Notes: generated by a model from the letters alone, not told the origin. Counted from the first letter of the stretch, positions 1-8,313 are shown. The stretch is DNA of 19,843 bases from Bacillota bacterium (GCA_023391835.1 JAEWAE010000044.1:1-19843), one strand, 5' to 3'. Numbers and translations are program-made.

Positions 1-90
1 AAAAATCCGGAGCTCACATCAAAACACCGCCGCCGCACCCAGGCCCCGGGCGGCTGTCTTGCACCCCAAGCGACATGCGGATATTCGGCC

Positions 91-1995
91 TCAGGCGGCG
101 TGGCTCAGGTCATAGAGCACCTGCCGGCTTTGCGTCAGGCTGCCGGCAGAGGACCCGTAATCGCTGCCCGGCACGGCCTTGCCGTAAGTCATGGCCCATT
201 TGGCGAGCGCCGAATAGCTGTGTCGGTCGGTGTAGACTTGCACCACGAAATATCGCACCTGATGGGTGGCCACCATCCGGCGGAAACCGGCGAGCGTCAG
301 AATCGGGTCGTTGCCGGAAAATCCCCCCGTGGCGATCACGGGCTGCCCGGTCTCGAGGATGATATACTCGGCGTCGTCGGCGGTGTCGGTGGCGGCCAGA
401 TACCGGCTGCCGCCGCGGTGCCGCAGCAGATAGGCCGTGAGTTTCTGTCCCTTGCCGCCGGCGGGGCTGTCGGAGCGGGCCGGCGACAGATCGGCCCGCA
501 GCGTGCGCAGGATGCTTTGCGCCACCGGCGCGGCGGCTTCGGTGGTGAGCGGCCCAGCCATGGGGTTGGCCCCGCTCTCGTGATAGATCAGGGCGGAGGC
601 GGACCAGGCCGTGGGCGCGCAGAAAATCCCCGCCACGCCCAGCACGCACACAACGGCTGCTGCAGTGCCCGCGCGCCCCATTCGCCGCAGGGCGATGAGC
701 CCGGCGGCGGCGAAGGCGCCCAGCACGGCGACCGTCTCGATCAGGATTCGGCTCCAGTGGAAGAAGGGAACCATCAGCCCCGCCTGCAGGCAGGCCGTGG
801 CGGCGAAAACAGACGGCAGCAGCCACCCGCCCCGGCCGCCGCGGCGGTAAAGCCGCCACAGCCAGCTCAGCCCGATGCCCGTCAGTGCCGCCAGACAGGG
901 GGCCAGCATCCCCAGATAATACCGGTGGATGTACCCCGTGGAAAAGTCGTAATAAATACACATGGGGATCAGCGCGCTCCACCAGAAGACCAGATGGAAA
1001 AACCGCGCGTCACGGCGCCGCCGCAGCGACCAGAGGGCCGCCGCACCGCCGATGAGCGCCACGGGCAAAAACCAGCTAATCTGGGAACCGAGCCGGTGAT
1101 TGAGCAGCCGCAGCGGGCCCGGGTTCCCTACCTCCGCCAGTCGGGTGGACGAGGTGCCCGAGGCCGTTTCAGTGGTTTTCCGGGCGGCTGACGAATGGAA
1201 CAGGCCCGGCAGCACCCGGTTCAGACCGTTATAGCCCAGTGCCAGGCCGATTTCCGAATTGTTTTTACTGCTGCCCACATAGGGCCGGGCGGCGGCGGGG
1301 GTCAGATCCACCGCCAGCGACCACGACAGCGAGACCGCCGCCAGCACCAGCGTGGCGGCCAGCATCCGCCGCAGCCGTACGGGCAGCGGGCCTTTTGCGG
1401 CCCACAGCCAGGTGATATAAAAGGCGGGCAGGGTCATAAAAGCCGCCAGCATCTTCACATTATAGCCAAGCCCCGCCAGCGCCATGGCGGCGAAAAGGTA
1501 CCGTGTGCGCCCGGTCTCGACCGCCCGCAGCAGCTGGGAAGCGGCAAACGTCATCACCAGCAGCAGGATGGAATCCACATTGCTGCTGCGTGCCAGCGCG
1601 ACAAAGACGGGGGTGACGCTCAGCGCCGCGGCCGCCAGCAGCCCGGCCGCGAAGCCGAAGACCCGCTTCACCGCCCGGTAAAGCACCGCCGCCGCGGCTA
1701 CGGAGGCCAGAGCCTGCGGCAGGATCAGGCTCCAGTTATGCAGACCGAAAATCCGCACCGACAGCGCCTGCATCCACAGCGCCACCGGCGGCTTGTCGAC
1801 GCTGACAAAACCGCTGGAGTCGAATGCCAGATAAAAAAAGTTGCGGAAGCTGCGCTGCATGCTCTGCACGGCCGCGGCATAATAGACGTTGGGGCTGTCG
1901 CCGTGCCAGATGCCGAAAAGGTCGAGCAGCCCGGCAGCCAACAGGACGGCGGTCAGCAGGCCCAGCCGCAGCGGGGATTTTTTTGCCGATTCCAA
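91..1995 (-). CDS. GT39-type polytopic membrane glycosyltransferase (YkcB-like)
   Basis: 634-residue integral membrane protein. GT39/ArnT-type enzymes use a lipid-phosphate sugar donor on the outer face of the membrane; the acceptor here cannot be told. The N-terminal half has the family hallmarks: a hydrophobic helix at about 11-30, then an acidic GDSPNVYYAAAVQSM motif (D33) and FDSSGFVSVDKPPVALW (D67), which closely resembles the YkcB/YycA group of Gram-positive GT39 proteins. Roughly ten or more hydrophobic segments follow to about residue 465, then a soluble C-terminal domain containing GGFSGNDPILTLAGFRR. The start is a TTG, chosen because AAGGAAG lies 9 nt upstream and no in-frame ATG has a comparable site. 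The GT2 and GtrA partners often found with this group are not in the window, so it looks monocistronic. The family call is secure; the substrate is unknown. Confidence 0.85.
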   Translation of the reverse strand: MESAKKSPLRLGLLTAVLLAAGLLDLFGIWHGDSPNVYYAAAVQSMQRSFRNFFYLAFDSSGFVSVDKPPVALWMQALSVRIFGLHNWSLILPQALASVAAAAVLYRAVKRVFGFAAGLLAAAALSVTPVFVALARSSNVDSILLLVMTFAASQLLRAVETGRTRYLFAAMALAGLGYNVKMLAAFMTLPAFYITWLWAAKGPLPVRLRRMLAATLVLAAVSLSWSLAVDLTPAAARPYVGSSKNNSEIGLALGYNGLNRVLPGLFHSSAARKTTETASGTSSTRLAEVGNPGPLRLLNHRLGSQISWFLPVALIGGAAALWSLRRRRDARFFHLVFWWSALIPMCIYYDFSTGYIHRYYLGMLAPCLAALTGIGLSWLWRLYRRGGRGGWLLPSVFAATACLQAGLMVPFFHWSRILIETVAVLGAFAAAGLIALRRMGRAGTAAAVVCVLGVAGIFCAPTAWSASALIYHESGANPMAGPLTTEAAAPVAQSILRTLRADLSPARSDSPAGGKGQKLTAYLLRHRGGSRYLAATDTADDAEYIILETGQPVIATGGFSGNDPILTLAGFRRMVATHQVRYFVVQVYTDRHSYSALAKWAMTYGKAVPGSDYGSSAGSLTQSRQVLYDLSHAA

Positions 1996-2017
1996 AATGA
2001 CCCACTTCCTTCAAATC

Positions 2018-2041
2018 CGCTTGCGGGCATCCCGCTTTGCG
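2018..2041 (-). promoter_or_regulatory. Hairpin beside the ribosome binding site of the GT39 gene
   Basis: On the minus strand CGC-AAA-GCGGG-ATG-CCCGC-AA-GCG forms a two-part stem with a small internal loop. It ends about 6 nt before the AAGGAAG ribosome binding site. A second short stem (CGCCG-TAAA-CGGCG) lies at 2114-2127. The structure could modulate translation, but it matches no riboswitch class I recognise. Confidence 0.35.
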
Positions 2042-2170
2042 TTAAATTGATTCGACTGGCCGCCGCAAGGGCCGCGCAATCCCGTTCCCGCACACACGAT
2101 TCGTGATGCCTCCCGCCGTTTACGGCGACGGGAAAAGGCGAAAAATCGCACTAAATAGGGGATTGGCACT

Positions 2171-2199
2171 ATTGTATCACAGCCCGTGGGCGAAAGGAA
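2171..2199 (-). promoter_or_regulatory. Extended -10 promoter for the GT39 gene
   Basis: The minus strand reads TGATACAAT (2171-2179), an extended -10 element. A weak -35 candidate TTCCTT (2194-2199) lies 17 bp upstream. The implied transcript would start near 2164 and have a leader of about 170 nt. Confidence 0.5.
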
Positions 2200-2354
2200 C
2201 CACCCTTCCATGCCCTCCGAAAAATTTCAGAAGCCGCCTCGGCCACCGTACCCGGGAAATCGGGCAATTACATAGGCGCATATAATAAAATATTATAAAT
2301 AATATATAAAATACTGTAAATTATGATTATTCTTGCAGGAATATAAAATTGATG

Positions 2355-2383
2355 TTGCAATTTCTAAAAAAGTGCCATATAAT
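2355..2383 (+). promoter_or_regulatory. Sigma-A promoter for the livJHMGF operon
   Basis: TTGCAA (2355-2360), a 17-bp spacer and a perfect TATAAT (2378-2383), directly downstream of a strongly AT-rich block that could serve as an UP element. The implied start near 2390 gives a long leader of about 290 nt before livJ. No better promoter was seen closer to livJ. Confidence 0.65.
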
Positions 2384-2535
2384 ATTAACAATCTTTCAAA
2401 ATGCACATATAAATTCTATATTATTCACTTTTGCGATAGAGGCCACGGATAGACGGGCACATCACGTTGCATCCGCATCATTCACGCATCGTCTTACCAC
2501 ACATTATTCAGCTTTTTCGCAGAGGCATCAAACGA

Positions 2536-2577
2536 GGGCGTTTAAAAACCGACGATAGGCTTTTAACGTCCTTTTTT
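2536..2577 (+). terminator. Terminator-like hairpin inside the livJ leader
   Basis: The 5' arm 2536-2547 pairs with 2561-2571 (11 pairs, with one G-T wobble and one bulged T). Two more pairs, 2549-2550 with 2558-2559, follow an A-C mismatch. Six T residues (2572-2577) come directly after. This is a good intrinsic terminator placed about 105 bp before livJ, inside the predicted leader. It could be an attenuator or could end a small RNA made from the promoter at 2355-2383. A second small stem (CCGGC-TGAC-GCCGG, 2621-2634) follows. I found no convincing leader peptide or antiterminator. Confidence 0.5.
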
Positions 2578-2682
2578 GTATCTTCAGGCAACCATGGCCT
2601 TGGCAAAACGGCAGTCTTTTCCGGCTGACGCCGGGTTGGACGATAGAAAAGGCAATATTCCAACTATAGGAGGAGGATTTCT

Positions 2683-3828
2683 ATGTGGAAAAAGAAACTG
2701 GCAATCGGTCTGGGTCTGACGCTTGCCATGTCCGCCTTGGCCGGGTGCAGCAGTACGGGCAGCAGCACCAGCGGCCCCGTCAAGATTGGGGTGATCATGC
2801 CGCTGAGCGGTCAGGTTTCCGCTTTCGGTCAATCGGGGCAGAAGGGCCTGCAGCTGCTGGAAGAGCAGACTAACAGTGCCGGCGGCATCAACGGGCGCAA
2901 GGTCAGCTTTGTTTTCATGGATGACGAGAACAAGGCGGCCACCTCGGTTTCCGCGGCGCAGAAGCTCATCACCAGCGACAAGGTGGTGGCAATCGTCGGC
3001 CCGCTGACCAGCACCTGTGCCAACTCCGTGGCGCCTATCGCGCAGAAATACAAAGTGCCCATGGTCACCGGCACCGGTACCAACGCCAACATCACCAAAG
3101 CCGGCGACTACATATTCCGCACCTGCTTCATCGACCCCTTCCAGGGCACGGTCGTGGCGAAATTCGCTTTCGGCGACCTGAAGGCCAAGACCGCCGCCAT
3201 CCTCTATAATAACGGCGACGACTATTCCAAAGGTCTGGCCGACAACTTCAAAAAGTCTTTTGAAGGAGCCGGCGGCAAAGTCGTCGATTCCGAAACCTAC
3301 AACACCGGCGACAAGGATTTCAACGTCCAGCTGACCAAAATCGCGGGCACCAAGCCCGACGTGCTGATGCTGCCGGATTATTACAACACCACGGCAGTCA
3401 TCGCCAAAGAAGCCCGGGCAATGGGCATCACGGCGACCTTCCTGGGCGGCGACGGCTGGGATTCGGCCGATCTGTTCACCATCGGCGGCTCCGCAGTCAA
3501 CAACTCCTATTTTTCCAACCACTATTCGCCGGATGAGAATACACCCGAAGTGGTGCAGTTCATCAAGGATTACAAGGCCAAATACAATAACGAAGTGCCG
3601 GACGCCATGGCGGCTTTGAATTACGATGCCGGCAAGGTGCTCATCCAGTCCATCACCAAGGCTGGCAAGACCGACGGGGCCAGCATCCGCAGCGCGCTCA
3701 AAGCCTATGACGGCACAGTGGTTTCGGGCCACATCACCTTTGATAAAAACCGCGACGCCGTCAAACCGGCGGTCATCATCGTCACCAAAGACGGCAAGGA
3801 GCAGTTCTTTAAGACCGTGAATCCGTAA
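2683..3828 (+). CDS. livJ: Branched-chain amino acid ABC transporter substrate-binding lipoprotein
   Basis: 381-residue extracytoplasmic receptor that captures leucine, isoleucine or valine (or a related amino acid) and delivers it to LivHM. Residues 1-21 form a lipoprotein signal peptide (WKKK, hydrophobic core, lipobox LAGC with C22 as the lipidation site), so the protein should be anchored to the outer face of the membrane. A Ser/Gly/Thr-rich linker is followed by KIGVIMPLSGQVSAFGQSGQKG, the usual start of the type I periplasmic-binding fold (Leu/Ile/Val-binding family). The family signatures AIVGPLTSTCANSVAPIA and GGDGWDS are present. The ribosome binding site AGGAGGAGGA (2668-2677) is very strong, as expected for a receptor needed in excess. 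It is the first gene of the liv operon and is followed by a stable hairpin. Exact ligand preference cannot be read from sequence. Confidence 0.95.
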   Translation: MWKKKLAIGLGLTLAMSALAGCSSTGSSTSGPVKIGVIMPLSGQVSAFGQSGQKGLQLLEEQTNSAGGINGRKVSFVFMDDENKAATSVSAAQKLITSDKVVAIVGPLTSTCANSVAPIAQKYKVPMVTGTGTNANITKAGDYIFRTCFIDPFQGTVVAKFAFGDLKAKTAAILYNNGDDYSKGLADNFKKSFEGAGGKVVDSETYNTGDKDFNVQLTKIAGTKPDVLMLPDYYNTTAVIAKEARAMGITATFLGGDGWDSADLFTIGGSAVNNSYFSNHYSPDENTPEVVQFIKDYKAKYNNEVPDAMAALNYDAGKVLIQSITKAGKTDGASIRSALKAYDGTVVSGHITFDKNRDAVKPAVIIVTKDGKEQFFKTVNP

Positions 3829-3876
3829 TCCGGCGCAAACCGGATCAAAAAACCAAAGCCGGTGCAGACGCCAGCC

Positions 3877-3910
3877 GCGGGCATGCTCCCCCGAAGGTGA
3901 GCGTGCCCGC
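3877..3910 (+). other. 12-bp stable hairpin in the livJ-livH gap
   Basis: 3877-3888 pairs with 3899-3910 over 12 bp (one G-T wobble) around a 10-nt loop. No T-run follows, so it is not a normal intrinsic terminator. Such intergenic hairpins after receptor genes commonly block 3' exonucleases and raise receptor mRNA over permease mRNA; that role here is inferred. Confidence 0.6.
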
Positions 3911-3945
3911 GTCCTGTTACCGGCATGGGACAGGGGGAACAGCCT

Positions 3946-4824
3946 ATGGCGACATTTTTGCAGCAGCTGATTAACGGCCTGGCGCTGGGCAGCGTTTACG
4001 CACTGATCGCGCTTGGCTACACCATGGTTTACGGCATCATCGGGCTGATAAACTTCGCACACGGCGACATATATATGGTGGGTGCTTTCGTCGGCTATTT
4101 CGCGGCCACCTATCTGCATCTGCCTTTTGTGCCGACGCTTCTCATTGCCATGGCGGCCTCGGCGGTGCTCGGGGTGCTGATCGAACGCGTGGCCTACCGG
4201 CCGCTGCGCAAATCCAGCAACATCAATCTGCTGATTACGGCCATCGGCGTGTCGCTGATACTGGAAAACGGCTTCAACGCCGTGTTCGGCGGCAACCCGC
4301 GGACGTATCCGCAGAATATCCTTGTTTCGCGGAATATCCGGCTCGGCGGCGTACATACCGACAGCCTGCACCTGATCATTCTGGCCATTGCCGTGCTGCT
4401 GATGATCCTGCTGCAGCTGGTGGTCTATCACACCCGCATCGGCAAAGCCATGCGGGCCACCTCCTATGATAAGGACGCGGCAGCGCTCATGGGCATCCAT
4501 GTGGATCACACCATTTCCGCCACGTTTGCCATCGGCTCGGCGCTGGCCGGCGCCGCGGGCGTGCTGGTGGCGATTCTGTATTCCAGCCTCGAGCCGTATA
4601 TGGGCATCCAGCCCGGCATCAAGGCCTTCGTTGCGGCCGTGCTCGGCGGCATCGGGCTGATTCCGGGCGCATTCCTCGGCGGCATCATTCTGGGCGTGAT
4701 CGAGGCCTTCGTGACGGCCATCCAGTCGCAGTGGTCGGGAGCTGTGGCGTTCATTATTCTGATTGTGATCCTCATCATCAAACCGACCGGACTGCTGGGC
4801 AAAAAGACCAGCGAGAAAGTGTAG
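3946..4824 (+). CDS. livH: Branched-chain amino acid ABC transporter permease LivH
   Basis: 292-residue membrane permease forming half of the translocation pore with LivM. The N-terminus MATFLQQLINGLALGSVYAL and the following LGYTMVYGIIGLINFAHGD are highly typical of LivH. About eight hydrophobic helices run to the KPTGLLGKK end, and the ABC-contact (EAA-like) region lies around RATSYDKDAAALMGI. An in-frame ATG exists at 3925, but GGGGGA lies 7 nt before the ATG at 3946 and the shorter N-terminus matches the family, so 3946 was chosen. It is the second gene of the operon. Its stop lies 9 nt before the preferred livM start. Confidence 0.93.
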   Translation: MATFLQQLINGLALGSVYALIALGYTMVYGIIGLINFAHGDIYMVGAFVGYFAATYLHLPFVPTLLIAMAASAVLGVLIERVAYRPLRKSSNINLLITAIGVSLILENGFNAVFGGNPRTYPQNILVSRNIRLGGVHTDSLHLIILAIAVLLMILLQLVVYHTRIGKAMRATSYDKDAAALMGIHVDHTISATFAIGSALAGAAGVLVAILYSSLEPYMGIQPGIKAFVAAVLGGIGLIPGAFLGGIILGVIEAFVTAIQSQWSGAVAFIILIVILIIKPTGLLGKKTSEKV

Positions 4825-4833
4825 GTGCGGGGG

Positions 4834-5778
4834 ATGAAGATATATTTAAAAAAACTCGGGATCTTTGCGGGCGCATCGGTGGCCGTGTTCCTGCTGCTCA
4901 CGCTGCTGATCGCCGTGGGCGTCGTCAATGCCTATTATGAACGCATCCTCATGAATATCTGCATCAACGTCATTCTGGCCATGAGCGCCAATCTTATTAT
5001 CAGCTACACCGGCCAGCTGACGCTGGGCCATTCGGCCTTTATGGCCATCGGCGCCTATGCGGGGGCGCTGGCCTCCATCCGGCTGCATCTGCCCTTCGTG
5101 CTGGCGCTGTTGGCGGGCGGGCTGGTGGCCGCGTTGTTCGGTTTCCTCATCGGCTTGCCGACGCTGCGCCTTAAAGGCGACTATCTGGCCATCACCACGC
5201 TGGGCTTTTGCCAGATCGTCGTGGTGGTGCTGCAGAATATGCCCATCGCCGGCGGCGCCCAGGGGTTGACGGGCATTCCGCCCGAGACTACCTTCGCGTG
5301 GGTCTTTTTCGTGATGATTCTCACCATTCTGGTGCTGTATAATATTGTGCACTCCAACCATGGGCGCTCGATGATCGCCGTGCGGGAAGATGAGATAGCC
5401 GCCGAGGCCATGGGCATCAACACCACCCGCTTCAAGATCATGGCTTTCACCATCGGCGCGTTTTTCGCGGGCGTCGGCGGCGGGCTTTATGCCTTCCTGA
5501 TGATGTTTATCGAGCCGACGACCTTCAATTTTTTCAAGTCCATCGACTTCCTCATCTACGTGGTGGTGGGCGGCGGCGGCTTCGCCGGGACGATCGGTTC
5601 CACCGCCGTGCTGACCTTCCTGCCCGAATGGCTGCGTTTCATGGGCAACTGGAGAATGGTCATCTATCCGTTGCTGCTGATCGTCATCATGGTGCTTCGG
5701 GAAAAAAACGTCCGCCTGTCGCGTCTGATCCGGTTCCGGCTGCCGGGTAAAAAAGCCGCCGCACAGGGAGGGAAGTAA
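4834..5778 (+). CDS. livM: Branched-chain amino acid ABC transporter permease LivM
   Basis: 314-residue second permease of the Liv importer. Sequence features include ANLIISYTGQLTLGHSAFMAIGAYAGA, a LivM hallmark near the N-terminus, GLPTLRLKGDYLAITTLGF in the middle, and a coupling region near VREDEIAAEAMGINTTRFK. The protein has about eight to ten hydrophobic segments and ends in a basic tail. The ATG at 4834 was preferred over an in-frame GTG at 4825 because AGGTG overlaps the livH stop at suitable distance from the ATG. livG follows after 2 nt, so translation is probably coupled. Confidence 0.92.
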   Translation: MKIYLKKLGIFAGASVAVFLLLTLLIAVGVVNAYYERILMNICINVILAMSANLIISYTGQLTLGHSAFMAIGAYAGALASIRLHLPFVLALLAGGLVAALFGFLIGLPTLRLKGDYLAITTLGFCQIVVVVLQNMPIAGGAQGLTGIPPETTFAWVFFVMILTILVLYNIVHSNHGRSMIAVREDEIAAEAMGINTTRFKIMAFTIGAFFAGVGGGLYAFLMMFIEPTTFNFFKSIDFLIYVVVGGGGFAGTIGSTAVLTFLPEWLRFMGNWRMVIYPLLLIVIMVLREKNVRLSRLIRFRLPGKKAAAQGGK

Positions 5779-5780
5779 CC

Positions 5781-6554
5781 GTGCCACTTCTGAATATTGA
5801 AAATATCACCATCAAATTCGGCGGTCTGACGGCGGTTTCCGATTTTTCCCTGCAGATGGGGGACAACGATCTGGTGGGCCTCATCGGCCCCAACGGCGCC
5901 GGCAAGACTACGGTTTTCAACATGCTCACCGGCGTCTATACGCCCACCGAGGGTTCCATCATGTTTAACGGGGAGCCGATCCAGGGCGTCAGACCTTATG
6001 ACATCACCAAAAGGCACATCGCCCGCACGTTTCAGAATATCCGCCTGATGAAAAATCTGTCGGTGCTCGACAACGTCAAGATTTCCTACAGCTATCAGAC
6101 CAAGTATACGCTGCTGAGCAGCGTGCTGCGCCTGCCCGGCTTTTTCCGGGGCGAGAAAACCATTGAGGAGCACGCGCTGGAGCTGCTGCGCATTTTCGGA
6201 TTGGAAACCAAGCGGGATGAGCTGGCCGCCAATCTCCCTTACGGCCAGCAGCGGCGGCTGGAGATTGCCCGCGCGCTGGCGGCGGGGCCGAAGCTTTTGC
6301 TGCTCGACGAGCCGGCCGCCGGCATGAATCCGCAGGAAACCCAGCAGCTGATGGAACTGATCCAGTGGATCCGCAAGAAATTTCACATTGCCATTCTGCT
6401 CATCGAGCACGACATGCGTCTGGTGATGGGGGTCTGCGAGCGCATCGTGGTGCTCGATTACGGCAAAATCATCGCCGTGGGCAATCCCGAAGAGATTCAG
6501 AATAACCGCAAGGTGATCGAAGCCTATCTCGGAGAGGAGACTCCCAATGCTTAA
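5781..6554 (+). CDS. livG: Branched-chain amino acid ABC transporter ATP-binding protein LivG
   Basis: 257-residue cytoplasmic ATPase that powers the LivHM pore together with LivF. Visible motifs are Walker A GPNGAGKT (36-43), Q-loop TFQN (Q85), a signature LPYGQQR (152-158) of the LivG form, Walker B LLLLDEP (172-178), and the switch His in LLIEHD (H210). The insertion around residues 100-125 and the QTKYTLLSSVLRLP stretch are also typical of LivG. The start is a GTG with GGGAGGGAAG upstream. The stop overlaps the start of livF by 8 nt. Confidence 0.94.
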   Translation: MPLLNIENITIKFGGLTAVSDFSLQMGDNDLVGLIGPNGAGKTTVFNMLTGVYTPTEGSIMFNGEPIQGVRPYDITKRHIARTFQNIRLMKNLSVLDNVKISYSYQTKYTLLSSVLRLPGFFRGEKTIEEHALELLRIFGLETKRDELAANLPYGQQRRLEIARALAAGPKLLLLDEPAAGMNPQETQQLMELIQWIRKKFHIAILLIEHDMRLVMGVCERIVVLDYGKIIAVGNPEEIQNNRKVIEAYLGEETPNA

Positions 6555-7251
6555 GATTGAAAATCTCAATGTCTTTTACGGCGCCATCCATGCGCTGCGG
6601 GATATATCCTTCGAAGTGGGGGAGGGGGAGATCGTCACTCTCATCGGGGCCAACGGCGCGGGCAAAACCTCCACGTTGCGGGCTATTTCGGGTCTGGCGC
6701 CGATCCATTCCGGTACCATTACGTTTGAAGACAAGGTGCTCAACAATGTGCCGGCGTACCGCATGCCCTACATGGGCATATCCCACGTGCCGGAAGGCCG
6801 GCGCATTTTCGCCAACCTTACCGTATCGGAAAATCTGGAGCTGGGCGCCTACAGCCGGCGGGATAAGTCGGGCATCCAGGCCGACTATGACAAGGTCTTT
6901 GAAAAATTCCCGCGGCTGAAAGAGCGCATCCGCCAGCGGGCCGGCACGCTCAGCGGCGGCGAGCAGCAGATGCTGGCCATGGGCCGCGCGCTGATGGCAA
7001 GGCCGCGCATCCTGCTGATGGATGAGCCCTCCATGGGTCTCGCGCCCATAGTCGTCCAGGAAATTTTCGGTATCATTCGCGAGATCAACGAGTCGGGTAC
7101 CACCGTGCTGCTGGTGGAACAGAATGCCAACATGGCGCTTTCCATCGCCGACCGAGCCTACGTCATCGAGACCGGCAGCATCGTGCTGCAGGGCGACGCC
7201 AAAGAAATGACCCACAACGAGCAGGTCCGCAAAGCCTATCTGGGCGGCTGA
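6547..7251 (+). CDS. livF: Branched-chain amino acid ABC transporter ATP-binding protein LivF
   Basis: 234-residue second ATPase of the importer. Motifs are Walker A GANGAGKT (34-41), the LivF-typical VPEGRRIFANLTVSENL (81-97), signature LSGGEQ (135-140), Walker B ILLMDE (155-160) and VEQNANMAL, where the switch position carries Gln as in other LivF proteins. It begins inside the end of livG (8-nt overlap) with GGAGAGGAG upstream, indicating translational coupling. It is the last gene of the operon, and a GC-rich hairpin lies 30 nt after its stop. Confidence 0.95.
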   Translation: MLKIENLNVFYGAIHALRDISFEVGEGEIVTLIGANGAGKTSTLRAISGLAPIHSGTITFEDKVLNNVPAYRMPYMGISHVPEGRRIFANLTVSENLELGAYSRRDKSGIQADYDKVFEKFPRLKERIRQRAGTLSGGEQQMLAMGRALMARPRILLMDEPSMGLAPIVVQEIFGIIREINESGTTVLLVEQNANMALSIADRAYVIETGSIVLQGDAKEMTHNEQVRKAYLGG

Positions 7252-7281
7252 ATCGTTACGCTTGCGGGCACGGACCTATTA

Positions 7282-7312
7282 CGGCCCCGACGGAATCCAT
7301 CCGCCGGGGCCG
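7282..7312. terminator. GC-rich hairpin between convergent livF and araC-type gene
   Basis: 7282-7293 pairs with 7301-7312 (11 of 12 positions, one A-C mismatch) around a 7-nt loop. Neither strand has a clear T-run after it, so it may be a weak or processing-dependent 3' end that separates the convergent transcripts, rather than a textbook intrinsic terminator. Confidence 0.45.
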
Positions 7313-7334
7313 CGTGCGCTCTGTGGCCGGCGGC

Positions 7335-8213
7335 TCACTCATTCCGTTTCGCGCTTTCCGTTTCGCCCCATCGCATCCGGTAGCGCAGCGGGGAAAGATG
7401 AGTCATGCTTTTAAAGACCCGGCCGAAATTTGTGGAACTCTCAAACCCCACCGCCAGGGCTACGGCGGTGACGCTCATGCGGGTTTCCCGCAAAAGCTGC
7501 TCGGCCCGCTTGACGCGGACGGAGTTTATGTATTCGGTCAGCGTGTAGCCGGTGATCTGACGAAAAGCCCGGCAAAAATAGTAATAGCTGATATGGTGCA
7601 TGCAGGCGATGGATTCCAGCGAGATTTTCCGGGCATAATTCTGACAGATGTATTGGGCCGCCAGCGTCACCTTTTCGCCGATGGGAATCAGCGGTATGCA
7701 GTGCAGTGGGGAATTGCGCCCCGCCGAGCGCGCGGTGAAAAGCAGCAGCTCCATCAGATTCAGGCGGATGGCGGTGAGGTAACCGGGCTGGCGCTGTTCG
7801 ACCTCGTGCGCGATGTGCACGAACAGCGATTCCACATAGGTCTGCTGGCCGCGGTCAAGCCTCAGCTGACGCACCTTTTGGTTGAAACAGCAGAAAAGAT
7901 CGGCATCGGGTATGCTGGCCACCCAGCTTTTGATAAAGTCCGGCGAAAAGGACAGAAGTATCCAGTCGAACGGCGTGGAAACTTCCGGGTCCGGCTTGTG
8001 AAGATCCCCAATACCGATGAGAGCAAGGTCCCCGGCACGGATCGGGTACGCCCGGTCCTCAATGAAAAAGTTACGTCCGCCGGAAATTTGGTAGTAAATC
8101 CGGTAACACCGGGAAAAGAGAGCGGCCGGCATCCGAAAAGCCTTGTGCTTATACACGTAATCGATCCGGAAGCCATCCAGACCCGCCTCGCATTGTGTTG
8201 ATGCCGTGTCCAT
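7335..8213 (-). CDS. AraC-family transcriptional regulator (cupin sensor type)
   Basis: 292-residue DNA-binding regulator. Residues about 1-170 form a sensor region of the AraC cupin type (for example YPIRAGDLALIGIGDLHKPDP, the jelly-roll strand pattern that binds small ligands). Residues about 184-285 form the double helix-turn-helix domain, with KISLESIACMHHISYYYFCRAF and MSVTAVALAVGFESSTNFGRVFK, ending in the usual LSPLRYR. The ATG has GGAGG 9 nt upstream. It is convergent with livF and divergent from the tyrS unit, with a good promoter and two dyads in the shared region. The ligand and targets are unknown. Adjacent liv genes or its own promoter are plausible targets, by location only. Confidence 0.88.
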   Translation of the reverse strand: MDTASTQCEAGLDGFRIDYVYKHKAFRMPAALFSRCYRIYYQISGGRNFFIEDRAYPIRAGDLALIGIGDLHKPDPEVSTPFDWILLSFSPDFIKSWVASIPDADLFCCFNQKVRQLRLDRGQQTYVESLFVHIAHEVEQRQPGYLTAIRLNLMELLLFTARSAGRNSPLHCIPLIPIGEKVTLAAQYICQNYARKISLESIACMHHISYYYFCRAFRQITGYTLTEYINSVRVKRAEQLLRETRMSVTAVALAVGFESSTNFGRVFKSMTHLSPLRYRMRWGETESAKRNE

Positions 8214-8284
8214 TTACGTTATCCTCCGTTGGCAACCTTCGGAAATTGAATGATTGTTCGTCTGACATATTAAAAATATATATC

Positions 8285-8313
8285 ATTATATATCGAAATC
8301 CGGATTTTGGAAA
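8285..8313 (-). promoter_or_regulatory. Promoter of the AraC-family gene
   Basis: On the minus strand TTTCCA (8308-8313), a 17-bp spacer and a perfect TATAAT (8285-8290). The predicted start is near 8278, giving a leader of about 65 nt. The spacer contains the palindrome AAATCCGGATTT. Confidence 0.6.

Larger units (their letters stand above)
1996..2682. other. 687-bp divergent intergenic region, partly very AT-rich
   Basis: This stretch separates the GT39 gene (-) from livJ (+) and has no convincing coding sequence. It holds a minus-strand promoter and a hairpin-containing leader for the GT39 gene. A conspicuously AT-rich block (about 2276-2432) lies in an otherwise GC-rich window. A plus-strand promoter at 2355-2383 is followed by a leader of about 290 nt with a terminator-like hairpin before livJ. 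The AT block directly upstream of the livJ promoter could act as an UP element. A 69-codon open frame at 2349-2558 has no ribosome binding site and overlaps the promoter, so it was not called. Confidence 0.6.

Noticed and set aside
2018..2060. c-di-GMP (GEMM) riboswitch before the GT39 gene
   Set aside because: Only the short ACGCAAAGC string is similar; the rest of the conserved core is missing.
100..2106. Two long plus-strand open frames opposite the GT39 gene
   Set aside because: Low-complexity Gly/Arg/Gln-rich translations with no start signals; antisense shadows.
2469..2624. Branched-chain-type leader peptide (frame with IVLPHIIQL) before livJ
   Set aside because: It would need a TTG start without a ribosome binding site and reads through the terminator-like hairpin; probably chance.
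2584..4509. 641-codon open frame on the minus strand
   Set aside because: It is the antisense shadow of livJ and livH in GC-rich DNA; it is His/Arg/Gly rich with no family resemblance or ribosome binding site.
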